Shown here: one piece after another, positions 53,557 through 64,000 of the stretch
Layout: each line of letters starts with the position of its first letter
Numbering within the stretch: the first letter of the stretch is position 1
NCBI RefSeq assembly: GCF_963259705.1
Contig: NC_081846.1
Coordinates: 88,300,641-88,364,640 of the forward strand
DNA: 64,000 bases
Reading direction: 5' to 3'
DNA from: Myotis daubentonii
Lineage: Eukaryota > Chordata > Mammalia > Chiroptera > Vespertilionidae
Position numbers and translations under genes: made by a program
The notes under the pieces: model-generated
Databases searched by the model: none
What the model was told of the DNA's origin: nothing
Seen by the model: only the letters and a program-made list of their open reading frames with translations

Positions 53557-54265
53557 TCTATATATATAAAACATTAATATGCAAATAGACCAAACGGCAG
53601 AACAACCGAACAACCGAACAACCAAACAACTGGTTGCTATGATGTGCGCTGACCATGAGGGGGCACATGTGGAACATGGTACATGTTAGCAGCAGGTGGC
53701 AGAGCATGAAACATGGAGGGCATCGGCTGCAGTGGGATGGTGGAGCAGGTGAGCGGAGGTGCCAGACCAAGGCAGGGCACTGATCGCTGTCATTGGGGTG
53801 AAGCTTTTGTGGTTACTGAATATTCTTTGCTCCCATGTGCAGCAGTCCCACCTGGTGCTCACACCTGTTGCCAGTGCTGGTCTCGCTCGTACCCGCTGCC
53901 TGTGCCCAGCACCAATCCCAATTGCTCGACACTGTCAGTGGGTGTGAGCGGTGACTGCCAGCCCTGATCATCCCTGAGGGCTTCTCCACCTCCCCCTGCT
54001 CCTGAGGGGCAATCAGGGCTGGCAGCCACCACTCACACCTGCTGACAGTGCTGGCCTTGCTTGCAGCCACTGCTGGTGCTGGCCCCAATCACTCTGCACT
54101 GTCAGCAGTTGCAAGTGGTGCCAGGAGGAGCGGGGCTGCCAGCAGACAGGGGACTGGGGGCCACGACAAGGAGGGGCTGGGTGGGGGCATGTAGGAGGGG
54201 CCCACTGCAGCCTCATGGCCCACAGTTCCTTTCAAGGTGCACGAATTTGTGCACTGGGCCCCTAA
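53557..54265 (+). mobile_element. non-autonomous Helitron (plus), clean A|T insertion
   Basis: A at 53556, then TCTATATATATAAAACATTA with 'atgcaaat' just inside. The 3' end is 'ggtgcacgaatttgtgcact' followed by gggcccCTAA and T at 54266, a textbook CTRR end. It carries a CTCF-like variant TGACCATGAGGGGGCAC (53650-53666) and four near-identical 'aacaaccgaac' direct repeats at about 53600-53630. Confidence 0.92.
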
Positions 54266-55436
54266 TCTATATAGGAAAGGTTTATCCCTACATATAAGGT
54301 AGAAACTTTCCCTCCCATCCACCATGCACTTACCTTCATTTATCCATCCATGGATCCAATATTTAATTTATTTCATAGCCACTCACTAGTTGCCCATTGT
54401 GAGCCAAACACTGTACTAGGTATGAAGGATGCAGAGAAGAATCAGGTATAGAATTGTTATCAAGAAGAGCAGAGACGTGCATGGAGAGGAACACTGGACA
54501 GGAACTCCCTGCATAGTGCTGTAGGTGCTGCCTCGATGTTTGGGCAGGGCTCCCTTTCTGGGCAGCTGGAGCAGAGTGCACAGCATTCCTACCCAATGTC
54601 TCTGAGAGACAGAGACTAAGTCTAGGTCTTGTAGTTCTCCCTCAGCCCACAGCAGTAGGCACAGTGGAGTGCACACAGAGATGGCAGGTGACTGAAAATA
54701 ATGTTATGAAGGAAGCAAAATCTCCCCCCCACCCATGGTTATCAAATTGTAGGAGCCAGGCCTGCCTAGATCCGTGCCTTTTTCCACCTGGTTCCATGTC
54801 GCAGCCCCTTGACCTACCTGGGCAACACCTTCTGATCTATGGCTGGTCTCCTCCATTTAGCCATTTTTTTTTTTTTAAAAAAAGCCTATTTTACCTAGTG
54901 TTTGAGGCAAAAACAAGCACTATTTACCACCTAATCTTTAGTTTCCAACTTCAACTACCACTCAGACTGGGCTATATTTATTGAGTCAATGTTATTTTGA
55001 AAATTATTTGAGTTCATACATGTAAAGCACTAAGAACAGTATCAGCCAATAATAAGTTGTCAACAAATGTTAATGTTATTATTAGCTAGTATATCTTTGC
55101 TTTTATGAAAATTTTTGAATGACAGTCCTACAATGGAATTGCTGAATCAAAGACTAGATAAATTAGAAATACAAAGAGATACCTGCCAATTAAAATTTTT
55201 CATTTCTACTTCTATAGGTTATGAAAGTCTGTTTCACCATCATAGATCAATGATGTATTATTAATTTGTAATTTTTAATGCAATGTATAAAAATAGCATC
55301 TTATTGCTATTTTAATTTGCATTTTTCGTGATTAAATGTGGGCCTGCACATCTATCAGATCCATTCTTGTATAGCACGTTTGTGGGTTGCTTTTTTTTGA
55401 ATTGCATGTCTATATTCTTTGCCCATGTTCTGTTGT
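54266..55436. other. unique and ancient L1-derived sequence
   Basis: 54266-55080 has no recognised feature apart from a poly-T/poly-A run at 54868-54884. From about 55090 to 55436 antisense ancient L1 3' sequence is likely ('tacaatggaattgctgaatc', 'ctattttaatttgcattttt'). Confidence 0.45.
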
Positions 55437-55455
55437 GGCGATTCTTTCTATTCTT

Positions 55456-55677
55456 TTTTTTTTTTTTTTAATATATTTTATTGATTTTTTACAGAGAGGA
55501 AGGGAGAGAGATAGAGAGTTAGAAACATCGATGAGAGAGAAACATCGATCAGCTGCCTCCTGCACATCCCTTACTGGGAATGTGTCCGCAACCCAGGTAC
55601 ATGCCCTTGACCGGAATCGAACCTGGGACCTTTCAGTCCGCAGGCCAACGCTCTATCCACTGAGCCAAACCGGTTCC
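55456..55677 (-). mobile_element. Ves SINE (minus) with perfect 19-bp TSD
   Basis: GGCGATTCTTTCTATTCTT occurs exactly at 55437-55455 and 55678-55696. Tail, body ('cagagaggaagggagagaga') and head ('ctctatccactgagccaaac') are all intact. Confidence 0.97.
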
Positions 55678-55696
55678 GGCGATTCTTTCTATTCTT

Positions 55697-56600
55697 ATTA
55701 ATTTGTTAAAACTTTATATATTATTAGTCACTGTTATAGCTATACACCCATTGAGTTGTATAGACAACATTTATGCACTTTATGTCAAGCATTTTAAAAA
55801 CAGATAATCAAACAACATAAACACACCTCTAGAAAATAGAGGCATTGGATTTATTTGGCATGAACTCCATAATAATATGTTCAAGGAGTTACCTGAAAAA
55901 AAAAAAGAGAACTTTATCAGGAAATGATTACAAAGATTCTATGAACATTCTAGAAATAAAATCATAAAATCATAGCTGATTGGACAAACTTACAACAGAA
56001 TTCATTAACTGGAAATCAGGTAGCAATGAATAGACTGAAGCATGGGGAGAAAAAGATGCAAAATACAGTGACAGAATATGAGACATTTGGAGCCTGGTGA
56101 AAACAAATAACAAAGAGTCATAATAGGACTCCCAGAGGGGGAGGAGGCTTCCATTGGGTAGAAGGGAAACTTGAAAATCACTGTCAATAAGTTTCCCCAA
56201 ATGACAAAATACATCATGTCAGTTTCAAGAAGTGCTATAATAAACCTAAAGCAAAATTAATGCTACAAATAACCTATGTCTGAACACAGGATTGGATTAG
56301 GTAAGATAAAAAGAACAAAAATCCTAAAGGCAGCTAGAGAGAGTACGTTTCACTTTCAAAGGAGCAGTGATTACTGAAAACTGACTTTTATTTTGGCAAT
56401 GGGATGAAACTGGATTTCCTTCTCCTGTATACATTTTAAATGATAATCAGAAAAATAATATAAAGCTATTTCTATTTAGGGAAAATTTCAGATATAGAGA
56501 CTACAACTATATTCCAGAGATGTGGCCAGTCTTTGAAATAATTTTCCATTTCATTTCAATATGGCAAATTGTCTGTGGATTAAATTTATAGGCCACATAA
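55697..56600 (+). pseudogene. decayed L1/HAL1 ORF1 sequence
   Basis: Plus-strand text at about 56050-56460 ('aaaatcctaaaggcagctag', 'gtttcactttcaaaggagca') parallels the ORF1p C-terminal coding region of old L1s. Frames are heavily broken. The first 350 bp are not recognised. Confidence 0.45.
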
Positions 56601-56619
56601 AATCAGCCATATATATATA

Positions 56620-57071
56620 TGGGGTCTGTTAGGGTGCCTGGCCAGCCTGAGTGAGGGGCTGAGGGCCGTTTTCAGGCTGGCCATACCCCCTTCAGGGTGG
56701 GGGCTCCTGCTGGGGTGCCTGGTCAGTCTGGGTGAGGGGCTGATGGCTGTTTGCAGGCTGGCCACAGCCCCCAGCCACCCAAGTTCCCAGTGGAGGCTGG
56801 CTGGAAGCAGGTATCTGGGATTTATTTATCTTCTATAATTGAAACTTTGTTGCCTTTAGCGGAGGCCACAGCCGGCCAGGGCAGGCGGGAAGCTTGGCTT
56901 CCTCCATTGCCAGGGCAACCAAGCCTTCTGCTTGCTCCAGCTCCGTGGCTGCTGGCCGCCATCTTGTTTGGGTTAATTTCCATATAGTCGCTCTGATTGG
57001 CTGGTGGGTGTGTCTTGGGGAGTGTAGCGAAGGTATGGTCAATTTGCATGTTTCTCTTTTATTAGATTAGA
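56620..57071 (-). mobile_element. Helitron (minus), 3' truncated, family of Helitron A
   Basis: Contains the same blocks as 39254-40005 in reverse, including GCCGCCATCTTG at 56955-56966 and the 5' end 'atgtttctcttttattagat' to GA|T. The 3' hairpin and CTAG are absent; sequence begins within 'gttagggtgcctggccagcc' after a short TA run. Confidence 0.8.
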
Positions 57072-57203
57072 TACTATTCCATTATTTGAATGTACCAGCA
57101 TTTGTTCATTCACCTATTAAAGAATATCTTATTCCCAGTTTTTGGCAATTAAGGGTAAAGTTGCTATGAACATTTGTGTCCAGAATTTGTCTGTGTTTAG
57201 GTC
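57072..57203 (-). repeat. ancient L1 3' remnant
   Basis: 'tactattccattatttgaat' and 'cccagtttttggcaattaag' are antisense old-L1 motifs. Confidence 0.55.
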
Positions 57204-57511
57204 TGATCAAGTAACTGAATGGACACCCCAACCCTGGAACTGACTATTCAGGCCATTTTCCTATGGACATTCCCTTTAGCTAAGACCACACTTTACTTGC
57301 TGAGACCACATTCCATTATCTCTCCCTTCCTGACCTGCACAGAAAATTCTCCACCCAGAAAAAGCCGCCCAAAATCCTTTAAAAACTGCCAACTCCTGTC
57401 ACTGGGGGCTGGAGCCATCTAGGCTCAGCCACCTGGTGTGTGGAGGACTGAATAAATTCTTAATCCCTCACCATTCTGGCCTCATGCGTTCCTTCTTTGG
57501 TGACCTAACAG
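57204..57511 (+). mobile_element. probable solo LTR of an endogenous retrovirus
   Basis: Starts TGATCAAGTAACTGAATGGA and ends ...ggtgacctaaCA. It has a TATA-like ttTAAAAACtg (about 57378), a poly-A signal in 'ctgaataaattcttaatccc' (about 57449) and a CT-rich stretch. No internal retroviral coding region is present. The target duplication is not clear, so identity is moderate. Confidence 0.45.
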
Positions 57512-58234
57512 TCTGGGTATTGTGGGTTTTTCAAATCAAATGGTAAACATGTAAGAGAGCTGTATTATATGGTAAGACAACGTTTAGTTTTAAAAATATT
57601 TTTTACTTTTCAATTACCATTGACATTCAACATTATTTTATATTTATTTCAAGTGCACAGCATATTGGTTAGGCAATTATATAATTTATGAAATGGTACC
57701 CTTAATGACTCTAGTACCCACTAGGCACACTTGTTCATTGATCTATTTATGATAGCCTTTCTGACAGGTGTGAGGTGATAGAGCATGGTGGTTTAATTTG
57801 CATTTCTCTGCAAATTACCCATGATTAATGATGCTAAGCATATTTTAATATGTCTGCTGACTGTATGTCCTCTTTGGAGAAATATCTATTCTGGTCTTCT
57901 GCCTATTTTTTAAAATGGAATTGTTTGTGTTTTTTTGTGTGTGTTGAGTTGTATGAGTTCTTTATAAATTTTGAATATTGATCACTTATTGGCTGTAACA
58001 TTTGGTAAATATCTTCCCCCATTTAGTAGGTTGCCCTTTTATTTTGTTGATTGTTTCCTTTGCTGTGCAAAACCATTTTAGTTTGATGTAGTCCCACTTG
58101 TTTATTTTTTCTTTTGTTTCCCTTGCCCTAGGAGATATATCAGAAAAAATATTACTAAAATCAATGTCAGAGAGTTTACTGCCTGTGTCTTCCTCTACAA
58201 GTTTTATGGTATGCAGTCTTACGTTTAAGTCTTT

Positions 58235-58470
58235 TTTAAAAATTTCAATTCTTTATTGTTTAAAGTATTACATGAGTCTCCTTTTCTCCCCATTGACCTC
58301 TCCCCTGCCACCCCCATCCCCCAGCACATGCCCTCACCCCCCTACTGTCTGTGTCCATTGGTTATGCTTATATGCATGCATACAAGTCCTTTGGTCGATC
58401 TCTTACCCCATAACTCCACGCCTTACCTCATAGGTTGGGCAGTCTGTTCGATGCTTAAAACCAGAGATGC
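58235..58470 (-). mobile_element. 5'-truncated L1, 3' UTR only, with 10-bp TSD
   Basis: The minus-strand L1 3' UTR ends 'ttctttattgtttaaagtat' next to a T-run. TTAAGTCTTT flanks it at 58225-58234 and 58471-58480, inside the older L1. Its sequence parallels 32843-33040. Confidence 0.9.
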
Positions 58471-59508
58471 TTAAGTCTTTAATCCATTTTCAGTTTATTC
58501 TTATATATTGTGTAAAAAGGTGGTTTAGTTTCATTTTTTTGCATGATTCTGTCCAAATTTCCCAGCACCATTTATTGAATAGAATGTTTTTATCCCATTG
58601 TATATTCTTACCTCCTTTGTAATACATTAATTGACCATATAGCTGTGGGTTTATTTCTAGATTCTCTATTTTATTTCATTGGTCTATATGCCTGTTTTTT
58701 AATGTCAATATATGCTGCCTGATTACCATAGCCTTGTAGTATATTTTGATATCAGGTAGCATGATACCTTCATTTTGTCCTTCTTTCTCAAGATTGTTGT
58801 TATTTGGTTCCACATAAATTTCAGGACTACTTGTTCTAGTTCTGTGAAAAATTCCTTTGTTGTTTTGTAGGGATTGCATTGAATCTATAGATTGCTTTGG
58901 ATAGTATGAACAGTTTAATGATACTAATTCTTTTTATCTGTGAGCAGAGTAAATGCTTCATTTCATTTGTATCTTATTCAATGTCTTATAATTTTCCAGG
59001 TACAGGTCTTTTACCTCTTTGGTCAAGTTTATTCCAAGGTATTTCATTTTATCGATACAATTGTAAATGGGAATATTTTTAAATTACTCTTTCTGATAGC
59101 TTATTATTGGTATATAAAATGCTACCAATTTCTGATTATTAATTATGTATTATGCTATTCTATTGAATTCATTTATTAGTCCTAGTAGTTTTTTTTTTTT
59201 GAGAAATCTTTAGGGTTTTCTGTAGACAGTACTATGTCATCTGCAAATAACAATTTTACTTCTTTCTTTTCCATTTGGATACCTTTTATTTTTTTCTCTT
59301 GTCTGATAGCTGTGGCTAGGACTTCCAATACTGGGTTGAATAATAGTGGTGAGAGTGGACAACCTTATCTTATTTCTGGTCTTAAAGAAAATGCTTTTAG
59401 ATTTTCCCCATTGTGTATGATATTGGCTGTGGGTTTGTCATATGTGTTATTTATTAGGTTGAAGTATGTTCCCTCTAGTCCCACTTTGCTGAGAGTTTTT
59501 ATTATAAA

Positions 59509-60792
59509 CTAGAGGCCCAGTGCATGAAATTGGTGCATGGGAGGGGGGGGGGAGTGGTTCCCTCAGCCCAGAGTACACCCTCTCCAATTGGACATCCCTC
59601 TCATAATCTGGGACTGCTGGCTCCTAACTACTCACCTGCCTGTCTGCCTGATCATCCCTAACTGCTCTCCTGCTGGCCTGATTACCCCCAACTGCTCTCC
59701 CCTGCCGGCCTGGTCACCCCCAATGGCCCTCCCCTGCCGGCCGGATCTGGCTCCCAACTGCCCTCCCCTGCATGCCTGATTTCACCCCCAACTGCCCTAC
59801 CCAGTGGCCAGTTCACCCCCAACTACCCTCCCCTGCTGGCCTGGTTGCCCCCAACTGCCCTCCCCTGCTGGCCAGATCTTGCCCATAACTGCCTTCTCCT
59901 GCCAGCCTGATTGCCCCAACTGCCTCTGCCTTGGCCCCCACCACCATGGCTTTGTCCAGAAGGAAGTCAGATGTCCAGAAGATGGCCGGTTGACCCAGTC
60001 TAATGAGCCTATTACCCTATCATTAGTATAGATAGATTATATAGGATAGGATTGCTTAAATTGGGGGGGGGGGGACAGCCTTTTTAAGCAGGAGGAGATG
60101 CTCTTGGCAGACAAAAATACATAATCCCTATATCTGGACTGATAGCCAGCCATATGCATTATACTGCCAAACCGGTCATTAAAAAATTGAACTGCTTTCT
60201 TACACCTTACACCAAACAGCTGTTGCCCTTAAAAACCCTCCTCAGCCCCCACCTTAGGTTCTGCCTTTGCAGTTCACCCAGATTGGGTTCTGATTGGTCA
60301 GTTTCTTGCCAGTCAGTGTCAAAAGCTCCACATCCTAGGCAGCCATTGGCTCCTCACAGTTCACCCAGGTTTGGGTCTGATTGGTCAGTTTCTGTGCCAG
60401 TCAGTGTCTCCAGGCCTATCTCTGGGCCTGATCCACAGCCTCTGCAGCAGCTGCTGATCAGGCCTTGCCTCTCTCTCTCTCGGCCTGGCAGCTGCAGATC
60501 AGCCCTGCTTCTCTCTCTGGGCCTATCTCTGGGCCTGATCTGCAGCTACCCGGGCGAGGTCGTTAGGCCTTTGGCCGAACCCTGGGGTGGAGGCTAATGA
60601 CCTCACTGTGCCCGCCTCGCCCTGCCCACCCTCTGCTGCCCCACTCACCCGCTGGCCACCAGCCTTGCTGTGATAGGAGCCTGTGGGCCACGGGGGAGGG
60701 ACCTAGAGGTGCTCCATGCACTTCCTGGTGACCAGTCGTCTGTCTATCTGGTCGTTTAGGTTGTGATGGCCCCTGGCCTTTTATAATGTAGA
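59509..60792 (-). mobile_element. composite Helitron (minus), second copy of H2 type
   Basis: A at 59508, CTAGAGGCCCAGTGCATGAA, a G-run at 59543-59554, 'ctgccggcctggtcaccccc' repeats, an internal 5'-end-like sequence at about 60015-60045, then the same extra segment as H2 and a final GA|T at 60791-60793. The host L1 joins cleanly across it. CCAAT-type ATTGG motifs occur at about 60294, 60343 and 60380 within a near-duplicated 'cagttcacccag' block. Confidence 0.85.
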
Positions 60793-61378
60793 TTAATGCT
60801 GGATTTTGTCAAATGCTTTATCTGCATCTATTGATATGATCATATGATTTTTATCCTTCATTTTGTTTATGTAATAATATCACGTTATTACAAATATTGA
60901 ACCAATCTTGCATAGCAGGAATAAACCCCTTTTGATCAGGGTGTAAGATCTTTTTAATGTATTCCTGGATATGATTTGCTAATATTTCATTGAGGATTTT
61001 TGCATCTATCTTCATCAGGGATATTGGTGTATAGTTTTAAAAAAATGTTTTTGTCTGTTTTTGGAACCAGAGTAATGCTGGCCTTGTAAAATGAGCTTGG
61101 GAGCCTTGCTTTCTCGTGAAAAAAATTTTTGAATAGTTTGAGAAAGATGCATATTAGTTCTCTGAATGTTTAGTAAAATAAACCTGTGGAGTCAATTGGT
61201 CCAGGACTTATGTTTATTGTGAGTTTTTTTGATTACTGATTTGATTTCATTGGTAGTAATTAATCTGTTCAGATATCCTCTTGGATTCAGTCTAGGAAAA
61301 TTGTATATTTCTAGGAATTTATCCATTTCTTCAGATTGTCCCATTTGGTGGTATATAATTGTTAGTAGTATTTTTTTT

Positions 61379-61458
61379 TTTAAATCCTAACCCCAGGATA
61401 TTTTTTCCATTGATATTTTGAGAAAGCTAAAGGAAGGGAGAGAGGGAGCGATGGAGAA

Positions 61459-61491
<33 letters not shown>

Positions 61492-61658
61492 CATTGATGT
61501 GAGAGAGACACATCTCTTGGTTGGCTCCTGCACAAGTCCTGACTGGGGCTGATGATGGAACCTGCAACCCAGGTACATGCCTTTAACTGAGAATCTAACC
61601 CAGGACCCTTAGGTGCCCAGGTCGATACTCTAATCACTGGGCCATGCTGGCCAGGGCC
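61379..61658 (-). mobile_element. Ves SINE (minus), long (AG)n body
   Basis: Tail 'taaatcctaaccccaggata', an (AG)-rich tract at about 61456-61490, then 'acattgatgtgagagagaca', B-box complement 'gagaatctaacc' and head 'gggccatgctggccagggcc'. 'agtatttttt' flanks both sides. Confidence 0.9.
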
Positions 61659-61730
61659 ATAGTATTTTTTAATAATTTTTCGTATTTCTATAATGTCAGC
61701 TGTCACTTCTTTCATTTTTTATTTTGTTGA

Positions 61731-62302
61731 CTAGTGATGTGGTGCATGGGTTTGTGCACATTGAAAGGAAATTAATTAGAAGGTGGCTGGCAGGGCGGGA
61801 CTGGGCAAGATGGCTGAACACATCCTGGAGCCAACCTCCCGCAGTCCTTCCCTGGCTGGCCACACCTGGGGTAGCACTGTGGCTCGAAGGGCATCTGCGG
61901 GGTGAGTAGGGTTCCTCTAGCAGGTGGGGTCCCTCGGCCTGGCCTGTGGGGATCAGGCCAGAACCAGCTCTCCAGCAAACCCTGAGGGGTCCTGTATGCG
62001 AGAGGGCACTCTGGAAAGCTGCTGTCATACAGGGTGTGGACTGCAAATGCAAGTGTGCAGTAAACCAGGTTCGGGGCTGACAGTTGCCCAGCAACAACAT
62101 AACCCACCACGGAAGGTGGAATCGTGTGGCCCCGTAAGGAATTGGGCTCCCTCCTCTCTAGTTTTGGGGTGTGTCACCTAAGAACCACTGCTGCCAAGTC
62201 ACTGCAGCTGGCAGCTCCTATGTTGAGCGTCTGCCCCCTGGTGGTCAGTGTGCATCAGAGCTACCGGTCAGAGGGACACTTAGCATATTAGCCATATATA
62301 TA
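61731..62302 (-). mobile_element. Helitron (minus), degenerate termini
   Basis: 3' end CTAGTGATGTGGTGCATGGG with a weak hairpin 'gtttgtgcac'; 5' side 'agcatattagccatatatat'. Carries a perfect CTCF-like arm CTGCCCCCTGGTGGTCA at 62231-62247. It lies inside the older L1. Confidence 0.75.
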
Positions 62303-63906
62303 TTTAGGTCCTCTTTTTTTTCTTGATTTTGAGTCTTTTTTTTTTTTTTTCATTTCATTTGTCTCAAGGTCTCTTTGATTTCATTGTTAACCCATTCATT
62401 GTTTGGTAGCATGCTATATAGCCTCCACATGTTTGTGCTTTTCACTATTTTTGTCACTGATTTTTAGTTTTGTATCACTGTGGTCAGAGAAGGTGCTTGA
62501 TATTATTTCAGTCTTTTATTGAGACTAGTTTTGTGGCCTAACATGTGGTTTATCCTGGGAAATGTTTTATTAAAACTTGAAAAGAATGTATAGTATGCTA
62601 TTTTGGTGTGAAATACTTTAAAAATATCAATTAAATCCATGTGATGTAATGTATTATTTAAGGCTGCTGTTTCCTTGTTGATTTTTTGCCTTGATGACCT
62701 ATCCATTGATATCAATGAGGTATTAATGTTTGTTGACCTCTCCCTTTATGTTTATCAATATTTGCTTTATATATTTAGGTGCTCCTACATTGGGTGCACA
62801 AATGTTTTATATCTTCTTGGGTTGATCCCTTTATGTAATGTCTGTCCCTGTCTTTGTTATAGCCTTTGTATCAAAGTCTATTTTGTCTAACATAAGTACT
62901 GCTATGCTAGCTTTTATATTTTGTTTCCATTTGCATGAAATATATTTTTCCATCATTTATTTTCAATCTGTATGTGTCTTTTGATCTGAATTGGGTCTCT
63001 TGTAGACAGCATATGTATGTGTCTTTTTAAAAATCCATATAACTACCCTATGTCTTTTTATTAGAGCATGTAATCTATTTATAGTTAAAATGATTATTGA
63101 TATAGTTATTTTATTATTTATATTTATGTTTCTTTTTCCTCCTTCTTCTTAAAAGAATCCCTTTAACATATATTATAATACTGGTTTGATGGTGATAAAC
63201 TCCTTTAGCTTTTTTTTATTTTAGATGCTCTTTATCTCTTCTTCAATTTTAAATAGCCTTGCTGGATAGGGCAGTCTTGGTTGTAGGTCCTTGTTTTTTT
63301 TTTTGAGAAAGCAGCTGACAGTATTATGAGAGCTCTCTTATAGGTAACTATCTTACAGTTGCTGCTTTTAAGATGTTCTCTTTGTATTTAACCTTTGCCA
63401 TTTTAATTATGATGTGTCTTGGTGTGGGCCTTTTTGAGTTTGTCCTATTTGGGAGTTTGTGTACTAGTTGGACTTTTATTTCTATTTCCTTTGTTAAGTT
63501 AGATACATTTTCAGCCATTATTTCTTCATATAGGTTCTCAATTCCTTGCTTTATCTCTTCTCCTTCTGGTACTCCTATGATGAAAATGTTATATTTGATG
63601 TCCTAGAGTTCCCTTAAACTATCCTCATTTTTTATTCTTTTTTCTCTTTTAAATGGCTGTGGTCTGCTACCTTGTCTTCTAAATTGCTGATTTTATCCTC
63701 TGCTTTGTCTAATCTATTGTGCAGCTGCTTTCTTTAGTGTATTCTTTATTTTGGCTACTGTATTATTCATTTCTGATAGCTTTTTTTATGGGTTCTGTCC
63801 TTTTTATGCTTACTATCTCTTAGTTAAAATTCTCACTAAATTCCTTGAGCATCCTTATAACCAGTGTTTTGAATTCTGTACCTGTTAGACTTCTTTTTTT
63901 TTTTTT

Positions 63907-64000
63907 TAAATATATTTTATTGATTTTTTACAGAGAGGAAGGGAGAGAGATAGAGAGTTAGAAACATCGATGAGAGAGAAACATCGATCAGCTGCCTCCT
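63907..64000 (-). mobile_element. Ves SINE (minus), cut by window end
   Basis: 'aaatatattttattgatttt' and 'cagagaggaagggagagaga' to 'cgatcagctgcctcct'; the tRNA-like head lies beyond the window. Confidence 0.92.

Larger units (their letters stand above)
57590..63906 (-). mobile_element. older L1 in minus orientation, nested insertions
   Basis: From low to high coordinate: 3' UTR (57590-57720), ORF2 C-terminus and RT (57730-59508), RT continuing at 60793-61378, further ORF2 (61659-61730 and 62303-63100) including endonuclease text in the frame 62503-62715 (MDLIDIFKVFHTKIAYYTFF-like), then ORF1 region (63100-63900). It is more diverged than the 33-52 kb L1s, with stops throughout. Interrupted by an L1 fragment, two Helitrons and two Ves. 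Confidence 0.75.

Overview
The window is mammalian nuclear DNA, almost certainly from a vespertilionid (vesper) bat. The combination of repeats is diagnostic. There are ten tRNA-derived Ves SINEs. There are many non-autonomous Helitrons with A|T target sites, 5' TC ends, a gtgcac-type 3' hairpin and CTAG/CTAA ends. SPIN-type and other young hAT MITEs are present, along with bat-style L1s. Ancient mammalian MIR, L2 and L1 remnants lie underneath. I see no bacterial, viral-gene or organellar content and no complete cellular protein-coding gene. The longest open frames are minisatellite, Helitron or GC-rich artefacts.

Layout. From 1 to 28.7 kb the sequence is fairly GC-rich, mostly unique or ancient DNA. 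It holds scattered MIR/L2, two SPIN copies, a 235-bp hAT, two Helitrons (10.8 and 21.2 kb), a 14-copy 37-bp minisatellite (12.24-12.76 kb) and microsatellites. A CpG island (about 17.28-18.42 kb) carries a candidate minus-strand first exon ending in a strong splice donor. The gene it belongs to would run toward position 1, but I could not identify it.

From 28,882 to 52,768 lies a 23.9-kb nest of transposons. I interpret it as a single L1 insertion, bounded by a 15-bp target-site duplication, that landed in a MIR; the two MIR halves join up across the complex. Later insertions broke it up. They include a hAT carrying an arthropod-like LINE tail, Ves SINEs, a second near-full-length L1 with a tailless tRNA-Ser 5' half in it, two tandem plus-strand Helitrons, an inverted L1 block, a head-to-tail array of seven minus-strand Helitrons, and a further minus-strand L1.

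From 52.8 to 64 kb there is a plus-strand Helitron, ancient L1 debris, a probable solo LTR, and an older minus-strand L1 (57.6-63.9 kb). That L1 is interrupted by a short L1 fragment, two Helitrons and Ves SINEs, and runs out of the window.

The most interesting signals are carried by the transposons. They are CTCF-like motifs as near-perfect inverted pairs in Helitrons, a module with paired octamers, a YY1-like site and 18-bp palindromes in two other Helitrons, the LINE-in-hAT chimera, the tRNA-half retrocopy, and the Helitron array. All family assignments come from reading the sequence. No database search or alignment program was run, and ends without a target duplication are approximate.
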